64,000 nt of DNA from Hermodice carunculata. Its lineage: Eukaryota > Annelida > Polychaeta > Eunicida > Amphinomidae. Shown in pieces: positions 38,001 to 43,152 of the stretch. The first letter of the stretch is position 1. Every line of letters begins with the position of its first letter. Position numbers and translations under genes: made by a program. Below the pieces are notes generated by a model, which worked only from the letters and a program-made list of their open reading frames with translations, made no database searches and was not told where the DNA came from. The stretch is taken from the NCBI GenBank assembly GCA_964020975.1, contig OZ026622.1:53464642-53528641 (forward strand). The letters run 5' to 3'.

Positions 38001-38270
38001 CATAATTGACATATATATTAGGTTGGAAGCAACATTTAGGGTTGGCTGGGTCATGAGAAACAGACTATTCAATAACAATACACTACTAGAAGACACAAAT
38101 ATGAAAAGGCTACAACTGAAAGTGAGATGTGTTTTTTCAATGCACAGGGGAGTGGCCAAGGCTTTCAGAGCAGAGGCAAAAGGAGGCTCTCTCAGGATGA
38201 CATGATCAATGAATCAGAAGTCCTCACTGGATCCCTCAAAAAAACCAGGAAGAGGAAGCAACGTGTTTGA
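3..38270 (+). CDS. 3' part of a spliced host gene: coiled-coil protein with basic nuclear-type tail (seven exons, incomplete at 5' end)
   Basis: Seven exons read in one frame and their phases agree at every junction; their summed length is 2,100 nt, giving 699 residues and a stop. Residues 1-191 are almost pure Gln/Glu/Lys-rich coiled coil. Residues about 192-541 are low complexity, with SP-rich stretches, the phrase SPVIDLPSILNEA, a Lys-rich patch near residues 362-394 and an acidic patch HFDDDYDDND near 501-511. The last exons carry Ser/Pro clusters (SSPSLSITDFVLSRR) and end in the basic tail KKTRKRKQRV, which looks like a nuclear localisation signal. I see no enzyme motif. Upstream exons lie outside the window, so any head domain is unseen. 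A centrosomal, kinetochore or chromosome-associated structural role is possible but is inference. The gene model is well supported; the family is not recognised. Confidence 0.85.
39..429 (+). other. Start of intron 1, no recognised element
   Basis: AT-rich intron sequence with a T-tract at 49-65. I see no coding signal or named repeat in it. Confidence 0.6.
430..3192 (+). mobile_element. DIRS-like retrotransposon fossil A (gag-like part), intron 1
   Basis: The left edge (from about 430) carries a terminal-repeat sequence with CACCATAGGT and GCTGGTTTCC, shared with the edges of two other copies at 3193 and 25985 and, inverted, at about 5530-5725 and 29800-29990. Inverted terminal repeats are expected for DIRS-type elements. 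The inside resembles the gag-like part of fossils B and C, including the acidic stretch before 2640. It is heavily broken and old, with many breaks and no long open frame. Confidence 0.6.
3193..5725 (+). mobile_element. DIRS-like retrotransposon fossil B, intron 1
   Basis: This copy starts with the shared left terminal repeat (about 3193-3320) and ends with its inverted partner (about 5530-5725), where GGATCCATGG and GAAACCAGC appear in reverse order. Parts in order are a gag-like region with a Cys-rich motif (about 3540-4900), a remnant resembling the end of a DIRS RNase H region (about 5050-5460), and the right terminal repeat. Most of the reverse transcriptase and the recombinase are absent. 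It is broken in many places. It abuts fossil A, either as a tandem copy or by insertion of one into the other. Confidence 0.65.
5726..5863 (+). other. End of intron 1
   Basis: AT-rich sequence leading to the acceptor of exon 2, with no other feature seen. Confidence 0.6.
5864..5986 (+). CDS. Host gene, visible exon 2
   Basis: The exon lies between an acceptor CAG ending at 5863 and a GT donor at 5987, and is 123 nt or 41 codons, phase 0 at both ends. It encodes Gln/His/Lys-rich coiled coil beginning KSEIQTQNKDQ and ending VQQFIRQQ. It fits directly between the neighbouring exons. Confidence 0.85.
5987..6728 (+). other. Intron 2, no recognised element
   Basis: 740 AT-rich bases between clear donor and acceptor sites. 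Open frames here are short and none resembles a known protein. I see no inverted or tandem repeat. Confidence 0.6.
6729..8194 (+). CDS. Host gene, visible exon 3 (large exon, 1,466 nt)
   Basis: The acceptor is TTCTAG ending at 6728. The frame is open for 488 codons plus two bases, and the donor is GT at 8195. Two earlier GT sites (8148 and 8158) also follow CAG, but only the 8194 end leaves the two bases needed by the next exon. The exon encodes the rest of the coiled coil (to about 7140), then the disordered region with Lys-rich and Asp-rich patches. An exon this large in an otherwise short-exon gene is typical of genes for long disordered scaffold proteins. Confidence 0.92.
8195..8677 (+). 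other. Start of intron 3, no recognised element
   Basis: AT-rich intron sequence before the long-TIR element. No coding or repeat signal seen. Confidence 0.5.
8678..9240 (+). repeat. Left terminal inverted repeat of the 5.4-kb element
   Basis: Pairs with about 13540-14103 in inverted orientation, as described for the whole element. Several small gaps and many substitutions separate the arms. Confidence 0.6.
9841..9964. mobile_element. 124-bp palindromic MITE with TTA target duplication (Harbinger-like)
   Basis: The arms begin ATCACATACTGGAACTTACT and run inward for about 35 bases without a mismatch, followed by an imperfect GC-rich core (GCGCCCGA facing TCGGGCGC) around a short loop. TTA occurs directly outside both ends (9838-9840 and 9965-9967). 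A 3-bp TTA/TAA duplication is the mark of PIF/Harbinger insertions. No coding capacity. The almost perfect arms suggest recent insertion. Confidence 0.75.
10008..10040 (+). repeat. TTTC microsatellite
   Basis: Short run of TTTC units, ending in TTCC/TTCT variants. Confidence 0.8.
10040..10330 (+). repeat. Dispersed repeat, copy 1 (with 12593-13330)
   Basis: Shares an ordered series of phrases with 12593 onward: GACCA-TTTGTC/GTTGGTC, CATGGTGACTGAC, TTGGAATAGTCATGATG, TTATGCAAAT and CCATATCTTC-AAACTATTG. Unclassified and non-coding, and part of the 5.4-kb element interior. Confidence 0.55.
10437..10535 (+). repeat. Direct repeat of about 97 bp, copy 1 (with 11597-11692)
   Basis: Shares CCTGGTTTGTTTACATTTTT, GGGTTGAATTAG and GCGTAACACCTT with 11597-11692. 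The copies are about 1.16 kb apart. An inverted fragment (CCTTAAGGTATTACGTG) lies at 11255. They may be ends of an unclassified element. Confidence 0.5.
11597..11692 (+). repeat. Direct repeat of about 97 bp, copy 2
   Basis: Partner of 10437-10535, with small differences throughout. Confidence 0.5.
12481..12560 (+). repeat. Fragment of pogo-like MITE end
   Basis: Starts CAGTGGTACCTG after TA and resembles the end of the complete copy at 40031-40209. The opposite end was not found, so it is a fragment. Confidence 0.35.
12593..13330 (+). repeat. Dispersed repeat, copy 2, with internal re-iteration
   Basis: The first 200 bases match 10040-10330. Beyond that, roughly 125-bp blocks repeat loosely with the order 'leaves A-rich, atgcaaattaggtgaata, aaaact-atc, atagaggtgccat, ttcaattt-tgg-tttgtgg'. 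The blocks are diverged and non-coding. Confidence 0.45.
13540..14103 (-). repeat. Right terminal inverted repeat of the 5.4-kb element
   Basis: Reverse complement of the left arm in conserved order. A 90-codon minus-strand open frame at 13527-13799 lies in it, but nothing in its translation looks like a known protein, so I treat it as chance. Confidence 0.6.
14217..14319 (+). CDS. Host gene, visible exon 4
   Basis: The acceptor is TTTTTTCCCAG ending at 14216 and the donor is GT at 14320. The exon is 103 nt: one base completes the split codon from exon 3 (Arg), followed by 34 codons. It reads ETSTAEMHERPQNSDSAQ and onward to TNNNYHCTQ. It lies about 110 bases after the end of the long-TIR element that fills intron 3. 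Confidence 0.85.
14320..14565 (+). other. Start of intron 4
   Basis: Contains the beginning of the tandem-array family (GTGACCACGGAAC near 14392) and, on the minus strand at 14409-14420, GGTTCGAGATCC, a tRNA B-box-like word. This may be a SINE remnant, but no A box is found at the right distance. Confidence 0.35.
14566..15175 (+). repeat. Tandem array, three units of 196-209 bp
   Basis: Units start at 14566, 14775 and 14980, each with TACTGTATTC-GAGTTGTCCC. Each contains CACTGAAAATATATTAT, GTGACCA, AGTTCATG, CTACTCTCCAT and GTTGCAAC-GTG-TAGTCTACAAC in the same order. Units are about 85-90 percent alike by eye. Non-coding, within intron 4. Confidence 0.8.
15176..15446 (+). other. Intron 4 spacer, nothing recognised
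   Basis: Between the tandem array and the MITE. No coding signal or clear repeat structure. Confidence 0.4.
15447..16085. mobile_element. 0.64-kb MITE with about 48-bp terminal inverted repeats
   Basis: The left end reads GTCTATGCATAAGTTCACC then AAGCGGGGAAACCCC, and the right end gives its near-perfect reverse complement (GGGGTTTTCCCGCTT, then GGTGAACTTATGCATAGAC). An extra 8 bases outward match with one mismatch. The interior also keeps CAGAGCCTGGCGCGC facing GCGCGCCATCTGGGAGC as a looser inverted pair. No transposase frame. Target duplication not clear. Non-autonomous DNA transposon. Confidence 0.7.
16086..17174 (+). other. Rest of intron 4
   Basis: AT-rich sequence. A short imperfect tandem duplication lies at about 16783-16855, sharing CTGGAAGTGAAAAGGCATTT. 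No coding sequence recognised. Confidence 0.5.
17175..17292 (+). CDS. Host gene, visible exon 5
   Basis: The acceptor is TTTTTCTAG ending at 17174 and the donor is the strong GTGAGT at 17293. The exon is 118 nt, 39 codons plus one base. It reads YESDGNNSRLSSPSLSITD and then FVLSRRIKTEEKSPRSM. The Ser/Pro and Lys/Arg content suggests phosphorylated, intrinsically disordered sequence. Confidence 0.88.
17575..17695 (+). repeat. Direct repeat of about 120 bp, copy 1 (with 17996-18135)
   Basis: Both copies carry GATTTTGCCACTGTCAA or a close variant, GCCAAATAAA-T-CATTGA, TTTGTTTTGTTGTATGT and CTTGAGT in the same order. The second copy has a short insertion. The 300-bp spacer is unique. Non-coding. 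Confidence 0.6.
17996..18135 (+). repeat. Direct repeat of about 120 bp, copy 2
   Basis: Partner of 17575-17695. The pair may be a local duplication or the ends of a decayed element. Confidence 0.6.
18592..18765 (+). repeat. Short tandem array, 64-70 bp units
   Basis: CAATGTTGCA-TGCA-TGT recurs at 18592, 18656 and 18726, followed in the first two by ATCAATATAATCAATC and GTTTT-ATCA. It lies just beyond the 3' side of the minus-strand DIRS-type fossil. Confidence 0.6.
19320..22750 (-). mobile_element. DIRS-type (tyrosine-recombinase) retrotransposon fossil D, intron 5
   Basis: Reading on the minus strand the parts are: a gag-like region with a small Cys/His motif (about 22081-22691), reverse transcriptase (about 21234-21990, with DLSWPIGNAVNDGI), RNase H (about 20200-20650, with LELLTLVMAIKLWG and YCDNVASVAVINSG) and tyrosine recombinase (about 19330-20000, with the GHSFR motif near its end). 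This order and the recombinase in place of an integrase identify the DIRS/Ngaro group. It is broken in several places but less decayed than fossils A-C. Outer ends are not certain. Confidence 0.8.
22951..23017 (+). repeat. CA microsatellite
   Basis: About 33 uninterrupted CA units, in intron 5. Confidence 0.95.
23030..24999 (+). other. End of intron 5: diverged repeats with GACCTTGACC words
   Basis: Several blocks share words such as GGTCATGA, TATGACCTTGACC and CAAGGTTATAGG, of a kind seen in many marine invertebrate dispersed repeats. A-tract at 23490-23507. A 9-bp-arm hairpin lies at 24240-24264 (GCCTCCCCC facing GGGGGAGGC). No coding sequence recognised before exon 6. Confidence 0.4.
25000..25130 (+). 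CDS. Host gene, visible exon 6
   Basis: A long pyrimidine tract (TTTTTTTCTTTTTGCAG) ends at 24999 and the donor GT is at 25131. The exon is 131 nt; two bases complete the split codon (Glu) and 43 codons follow. It reads VPTGIAVAQSRTQQYVSDLL and ends GVPASPALQ, phase 0. The frame stays open about 200 bases past the donor, so intron retention would add a short unrelated tail. Confidence 0.88.
25131..25984 (+). other. Start of intron 6, no recognised element
   Basis: AT-rich, with an A-tract at 25776-25793. No gene or clear repeat seen. Confidence 0.5.
27881..28500 (+). other. Two overlapping unrecognised open frames inside fossil C region
   Basis: Frames of 84 codons (27881-28135) and 122 codons (28132-28500) overlap by 4 bases. 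Their translations look normal in composition but match nothing I know. They may be remnants of an element inserted into the DIRS-like fossil, or chance. Confidence 0.2.
28775..28813 (+). ncRNA. Degenerate hammerhead-ribozyme-like motif
   Basis: The sequence reads GTTC, then TTGATGAG, CCC-agagaa-GGG, CAAAAC, ACGTC and GAAC. This follows the hammerhead order: flanking stem, CUGAUGAG core, three-pair stem II, GAAAC core, GUC cleavage triplet and closing stem. Two core positions differ from consensus (first C is T; the G of GAAA is A) and stem III is essentially absent, so activity is unlikely. Hammerheads are known in Penelope-like elements and retrozymes of animals. Confidence 0.35.
29991..30467 (+). 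other. Intron 6 spacer, nothing recognised
   Basis: Sequence between fossil C and the 4.2-kb element. No coding signal or repeat seen. Confidence 0.5.
30480..31190. repeat. Left subterminal array of AAGCAG-type words
   Basis: More than twenty AAGCAG, AAGCAAC, AAGCTG or AGCAGC words in 700 bases, many arranged as small palindromes such as CTTCTGAGAAG and AGCAGCTATAAAGC. There is no exact unit length. Confidence 0.75.
32534..32611 (-). CDS. Possible small exon on the minus strand inside the 4.2-kb element
   Basis: On the minus strand, ATG at 32611 opens 26 codons (MEELQALQKHLKERGLKENC and so on to MAGQ) ending at a CAG/GT donor. An AG lies just upstream of the ATG. The sequence is helix-like with amphipathic spacing. 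A following exon in frame was not found; the next candidate (about 32045-32170, minus) is open only in another phase. It could be a remnant of a transposon gene or chance. Confidence 0.2.
34290..34670. repeat. Right subterminal array of AAGCAG-type words
   Basis: Same word family as the left array (CAGAAGCAGCAATAAAGCAG, GAGAAGCAGTG, CTTTCAGAGAAG) up to the right inverted end. Confidence 0.75.
34960..36560 (+). repeat. Members of a dispersed repeat family sharing GGGTCTCTACCAAGTTTG
   Basis: The phrase GGTGGGTCTCTACCAAGTTT, followed by GTTCAAATGGT-ATGCTC, occurs at 35001 and 36372, and in altered form at 41285, 42481, 43266, 43787 and 44464. Around it recur CTTCTCCAAAAC, CACTCAGATT and TTGAAACTTGGTGG. 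Non-coding. Confidence 0.6.
35171..35862 (+). repeat. Tandem array, five units of 128-151 bp
   Basis: Units start near 35171, 35299, 35430, 35581 and 35731, each with TTTGCTCAAATTTGGCA, CAAGATGAACTGATTAGATT, TGTCACCATGACCTAAT and GCTCGTTAGGGCTC. The last full units carry an additional phrase (GCAATATCTCCAGATTGCTT) near the junction. Strong similarity between units suggests recent amplification. Confidence 0.85.
36560..38147 (+). other. End of intron 6, mostly unrecognised
   Basis: Contains a perfect hairpin at 36681-36718 (16-bp arms AGGGCTGCATGAACAG, 6-base loop). Otherwise AT-rich sequence with no recognised gene before the last exon. Confidence 0.45.
38148..38270 (+). CDS. Host gene, last exon with stop codon
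   Basis: The acceptor is TTTTTTCAATGCACAG ending at 38147. The frame reads GSGQGFQSRGKRRLSQDDM and ends TGSLKKTRKRKQRV with the stop TGA at 38268-38270. Phase 0 matches exon 6. The two Lys/Arg clusters form a likely bipartite nuclear localisation signal at the extreme C terminus. Confidence 0.88.
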   Translation, partial: GSGQGFQSRGKRRLSQDDMINESEVLTGSLKKTRKRKQRV

Positions 38271-39095
38271 TATGGAAACTTAAACTGCTAAGTTATGTTA
38301 TAGTTGCTTTGTTCACTGACCCCAAGGTGATTTTACAGATAACAATTACATGCACATAGTACGGAGGACTGCATCCTACATAATATAGAAGATTATAGCT
38401 ATGTATGTTACTATTTTGTATGTTGCCATGATAAGTGTTCAGCAACTGTATGTGAATGCTCGAAGTGTGTTTAGCATTATCTCTTTTCAGATACTCAAGC
38501 AGTTATTTGTTATAAGTGAAGGTCATATCACATAGTTTCACTGCCATTTATTGTATATTATTGCATATAGTGTGATGTAAAGTGTCACAATTGTGTAGTA
38601 TGCATTGGATGATTTTAATTTGTCAAAAATTAAGTGCTTTCACCAATTCATGGTTTGAACATGACTGGAACATTTTGTGTGGAGAAATGTGAAAGTGTTG
38701 AACATTAAGAGTTTCTAGCCCTTTAAACCTCAGGTGTAAAGATTTCACAATATCAAAGACTTGTACTTTCCCTCTTCAGGAGGACTTTTTGCAAGAACTT
38801 GCTACATGTATTCTCTTGTGATAAACTCCAAATGAAATCTTTAAATGGAATAATGCATTTATTCTGCTGTGTTTCTATTTTTAACTTGCTCCTTCTCCAG
38901 TGGCCCCAACGTACCTGGATGTCAAATGTTTTGTGCTTTAGTGTTCTAGTTATAGAGCAAATGTTGTTTGCCTGAAGATCAGACAGCTTACTAGTTGTGC
39001 ATTGGGGAAGCAAATTATCCAAAGATTTCAAGTTTGAAAACTGTAAAATTTTCTGAGTTAATTTTTGAATAAACACAGATTTGTAACAAAGGCAT
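38271..39095 (+). other. Probable 3' untranslated region with AATAAA at 39068-39073
   Basis: About 800 AT-rich bases follow the stop codon without another exon candidate. The first well-placed AATAAA is at 39068-39073, with cleavage expected 10-30 bases later. A G-tract begins at 39150, soon after. The exact end is inferred. Confidence 0.5.
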
Positions 39096-39580
39096 GGCAT
39101 TTTATGCCTTCACAAGTGCTGAATTTAACTTTACAGGTTTGATCTACTGGGGGGGGGGGGGGGGGGGGGCTGGGGGCTGGGGGTGTTTTGTTTTTGTTTT
39201 TTTCCCCACATAATTAATGTGCACCTATGTGACTTTAGAAACGTCCAAAGAATTTCTGCTATTGTGCCAAGGTTCTTCAATAGAGCCTCTAAAATCTCAA
39301 AGTACCAAATATGTGTGATCTAAAATTTCAGCTCTTCATAATTCCAAAATAAACACAAAGTGGAATTTCCCTGGAATAATTAGAATTAAGTCCTGCAGTT
39401 CCATATCAATTATGCAAAAAAATTCAGAATTTGACAAAACCTGTGAGAAGTTATTTTCATATTTGTATATGTATATAGAATTTCACATCTTTGTTGTAAA
39501 TCTGTATGTTTATTCAATGATTAGCTCACAAATTTTGATTCTTTCCAGATTTGAAGTGTCCAGATAATTCTCTGCTCAAA
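39096..39580 (+). other. Intergenic sequence with G-tract at 39150-39170
   Basis: A run of about 20 G follows the probable end of the host transcript. No gene recognised. Confidence 0.5.
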
Positions 39581-39665
39581 AATATATATATATATACTTT
39601 CAACATGTTTGCAATGATGCTTTTCAATCGAGGAGTAGCAGTTATGCAATATATTTTTGGTATAA

Positions 39666-39709
39666 TATGTCAAGCAGAGAAAGCAATTGCAGTCAGTGTG
39701 CTCACTGTT

Positions 39710-39784
<75 letters not shown>

Positions 39785-39936
39785 TACATATATATATATA
39801 TACATATATATGTATACATATATACATATATATATACATATATATATATTATGTCAAGCAGAGAAAGCAATTGCAGTCAGTGTGCTCACTGTTATACATA
39901 ATGTATATATATATATATATATATACACATATATAT

Positions 39937-40022
<86 letters not shown>

Positions 40023-40030
40023 TGTATATA
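39666..40030 (+). repeat. TA microsatellites with a duplicated 51-bp unique block
   Basis: Two TA tracts (about 39715-39850 and 39902-40030) flank and separate two identical copies of a block starting TATGTCAAGCAGAGAAAGCA, at 39666-39716 and 39850-39900. The duplication probably arose by slippage or unequal exchange between TA tracts. Confidence 0.85.
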
Positions 40031-40209
40031 CAATGGTACCTGTCTTAAGAGATCCCTCCCAGGAGTGACCGCATATCTTTTTAAGATCGCTCTCTCAGAA
40101 CACTGTGCTATCTTTCCCATGTTATTGTACCTCTAATAAAAGACCACCTGTTTGGAGAGACCACATTTTCACCTGCCCTTGGGGTGGTCTCTCAAGACAG
40201 GGACCACTG
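40031..40209. mobile_element. 179-bp pogo/Tigger-like MITE with TA target duplication
   Basis: Left end CAATGGTACCTGTCTTAAGA and right end TCTCAAGACAGGGACCACTG are imperfect inverted repeats of about 35 bp. TA lies directly outside both ends (40029-40030 and 40210-40211). CAGTGG-type ends with a TA duplication are typical of pogo-group elements. No coding capacity. Confidence 0.65.
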
Positions 40210-40211
40210 TA

Positions 40212-42376
40212 TATATTTATGTGTGTGTGTGTGTTTTCTTTTTTTTTTGTTTTGTTTTTTGTTTTATTAATTTTTGATCACTTATCCCAACCAAACCATT
40301 TGTTCATTTCTATTCAAACTTTGAAGCATTGTACATATAGCTCGTCTCTATGTCCAGCAGAGTTGTTCACCAGGCAGTAGAACTGCTGATTTTTAATCCC
40401 ACACTGGGTACTATGCTTTGCACCTTGACTTTCTGTTCATCTCTCCATCCTTCCAAAAAAGCATGTCTGGGCTTTATTTCCTGCACTATGAGACCTACAC
40501 CTACAAAATTTGGTGTGTGGGCACTTCATAATATTGGGGTGTGTCTTGCACCCAAATGGGTCACTGTGATGACCCCACCATAGACAATGCTTGTGCAGCT
40601 CATATTTTATATGCTGTCATACTTTTAGATAAACTTGGTATGTGGATCCTTCTTGGGTATATATGGGTTTGCTGCGTACAAAAATTCGGAAAATGCTTGT
40701 GCAGGTGGTATTTCCTATACTGTGATACTTCGAGATCCCAAACTTGGTGTGTAATATTTCTTGGGTAAGGAGTGTGTCACCAAACTTAGGTCACTGTGAC
40801 CTTGACCTTTGACTGCATCATAGAAGATGCTTGTGTGATCATACAGGTTTGCACCCTGCACCCATCCTCCATCCATCTTTATGTCCGACCCTCTGACAAT
40901 GCTTGTCTGGCCGTTATTTCCTATATCTTAACACCTACATCTACCAAAATTTGGTGTGTGGACACTTCATAGGATAGGGTATGTCAGTAAATTGACCAAA
41001 TGAGATCTTGAACTTGACTTTGACCCCAATAAAGTGTTAGCTTGTCTGGGCAAAATGTCCTGTCTGTCTTCTGGTGGGCGGCTATGTGTTGCCTGTTCAG
41101 TAGTTCATCTAGTTAGTATTTTTTTTCTCTTTTTCCTCCCCTCACGCCCAACACTTTTTCAGTTTTAATTACACGGATATCAGAAGGAGTATGTTGTTGC
41201 ATAGTAGGTATACCACATCCATGTGGATGTAGTTTTCTCCAAAACCGTTTAACAGATCCACTTCAACTGTGGTATGGAGGTGCCTTGGGTAAGTCTGTAC
41301 AAATTGCCTTCAAAATTGTCATGCTCCAATGAATTTGTGTTTTTAATGATTCTTCTGAGGGAAACTCTTAAACAAGAGGAATTTGACAGTCCCATGTTCA
41401 GCTGGTTTTGCATGTGCAAAATGAAGTGGTCCTGTGACCTTTGAAATAAGGTCAAGGTCACTTTTCTTGAAAACTGTCAGGCGCAAAATCAATAGTCAAA
41501 GTCCTAATTCCGATAGTTTAAGTTATTAAGTGAATAGCAGTATATATTCATAATGGTGATTGTGTGACCTTTGGAATAAAGTTAAGGTCACTCATGTCCT
41601 GCGTAAATCTGGGCCACATAGAGGCCCACCAACATAAAGTCCCAGCTCAAATAGTTCTCAAGTTATGAGTGCACAGTAAAATTCAGCAAATGGCCCTGTA
41701 AACAGAGTTAGGGTTGTGTAGTTCCCATTCTGGCCACCGGGTGGGGCTGTCATTTTTCTATTTTTGAATTTAATTTTTCTGTGTTCAGGTTATTTTCCAC
41801 TTCACCAGAGCCGTTGAACAGAATTGTATGAAACTGGATCAGAATGTGATCTTACGAAAGAAGAAACTTTGTAAAAATGATGGGATTATGCGATGTTTTG
41901 ATGAAATTTTGGGATGTCAAACTGTGGGACCATGTGTAGGAGATGATTGTGCAATAATTACACATTCTCTGACAGGGATGCATATTTAGTGTTTAGGTGA
42001 ATTGAAGAATTTTGCTGACTCAGCAAATCTGACATGCTGGCTCAGATCTTGGCAGTGGAGGATTTTATATGCCGATACTGGCGATAGTCATGATTAAACA
42101 CCAATAGGAAATTACCTATGGGGTTTCTTTCGGTGCTGTTAATGTTGACCTTCAGTGACGTTAAAAGGTCAAACTGACATATTTGTTTATATCTGTATGC
42201 TCCATATGCAATCCAGTCACTGTCTGTATATAATCACATACTTTGACTAATCGCTATTTTTCACGTTCTATGGACGAATTAGAAAAACAAAGGTTTTTAC
42301 AGGCAAATGAATTTTTAAACGGGTTGTCAGCAGATACCATCAAGCAAGTTTCGCTGCCTGAAATTCCTGGACATCC
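40212..42376 (+). other. Intergenic diverged repeats, no gene recognised
   Basis: Contains recurring words such as AATTTGGTGTGTGG-CACTTCATA, GTCACTGTGACCTTGACC and ATGCTTGTGTG in 40440-41050, and one member of the 'GGTCTCTACCAAGTTTG' family near 41285. Open frames are short and not protein-like. Confidence 0.45.
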
Positions 42377-43152
42377 TTTTTAGCTCAGCTGACTTGTCTG
42401 TCGTCCGTCCACCATTCACATTTTCGACCACTCTAGAACCACTGGCCACGTTCATTTCAAACAGGTGGGGATGTACCTTGGGTGGGTCTGTACCAACTAC
42501 TTTCAAATGATCACGCTCCAGTGGCCGTGATTTTTAAAATTGTCTTTGAATTTTATGTTCATGACATAGGAACACTTTTGTGGACCCCCAGACCTTAATT
42601 TGTTCAAGGCGTGGCGCTGCAGTTTTTTAAAATTGTCTTTGAATTTTATGTTCATGACATAGGAACACTTTTGTGGACCCCCAGACCTTAATTTGTTCAA
42701 GGCGTGGCGCTGCAGTTTTTCCACACGAAATTTTTTTTTTGCTATTTTCTACTTCTACGAAACCGTCACTCACATTGTTCTGAAATAGGTGGAAATGTTG
42801 CTTGTGGGAAAAGTAAACAAGGGAAGAGTAAACAAGGAAGTTCACTAGCTGATCGTGCGCACGATCGCTGATTTTTAATAATTTCTTAATTTGGCTACCT
42901 GTCGGTCAATGCATGCTTTCGTATTATTTGCTATTTTCTACTTATACGAAACCGTCACTCAGATTGTTCTGAAACATGGTGGAAATGTTTCTTGTGCGCG
43001 GAGAAAACAAGATGTTCGCTAAGTGATCATGCGCACGATCACTTATTTTTTTTCGATGCGGCTACCTGTCGGTCAATGCATGCATTCATGATATGAATGC
43101 ATGCAAAATGTGAATAGTGGACGGACGACAGATAAGTCAGCTGAGCTAAAAA
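42377..43152. mobile_element. 0.78-kb TIR element (TTTTTAGCTCAGCTGAC ends)
   Basis: Left end TTTTTAGCTCAGCTGACTTG continues TCTGTCGTCCGTCCAC-ATTCACATTTT; the right end is its reverse complement with few mismatches. Arms are about 48 bp. The inside holds members of the long-period repeat family, a perfect 93-bp tandem duplication, and two similar 'cgcacgatc' blocks (about 42850 and 43030). No transposase frame. Confidence 0.7.
42531..42716 (+). repeat. Perfect tandem duplication, 93-bp unit
   Basis: Two identical 93-base units containing TTTAAAATTGTCTTTGAATT and GTGGACCCCCAGACC, at 42531-42623 and 42624-42716. Being identical, it must be recent or an assembly duplication. Confidence 0.9.

Noticed and set aside
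39551-40136. Several long open frames made of alternating Ile and Tyr
   Set aside because: They are translations of TA microsatellites and not genes. The same applies to 47109-47415.
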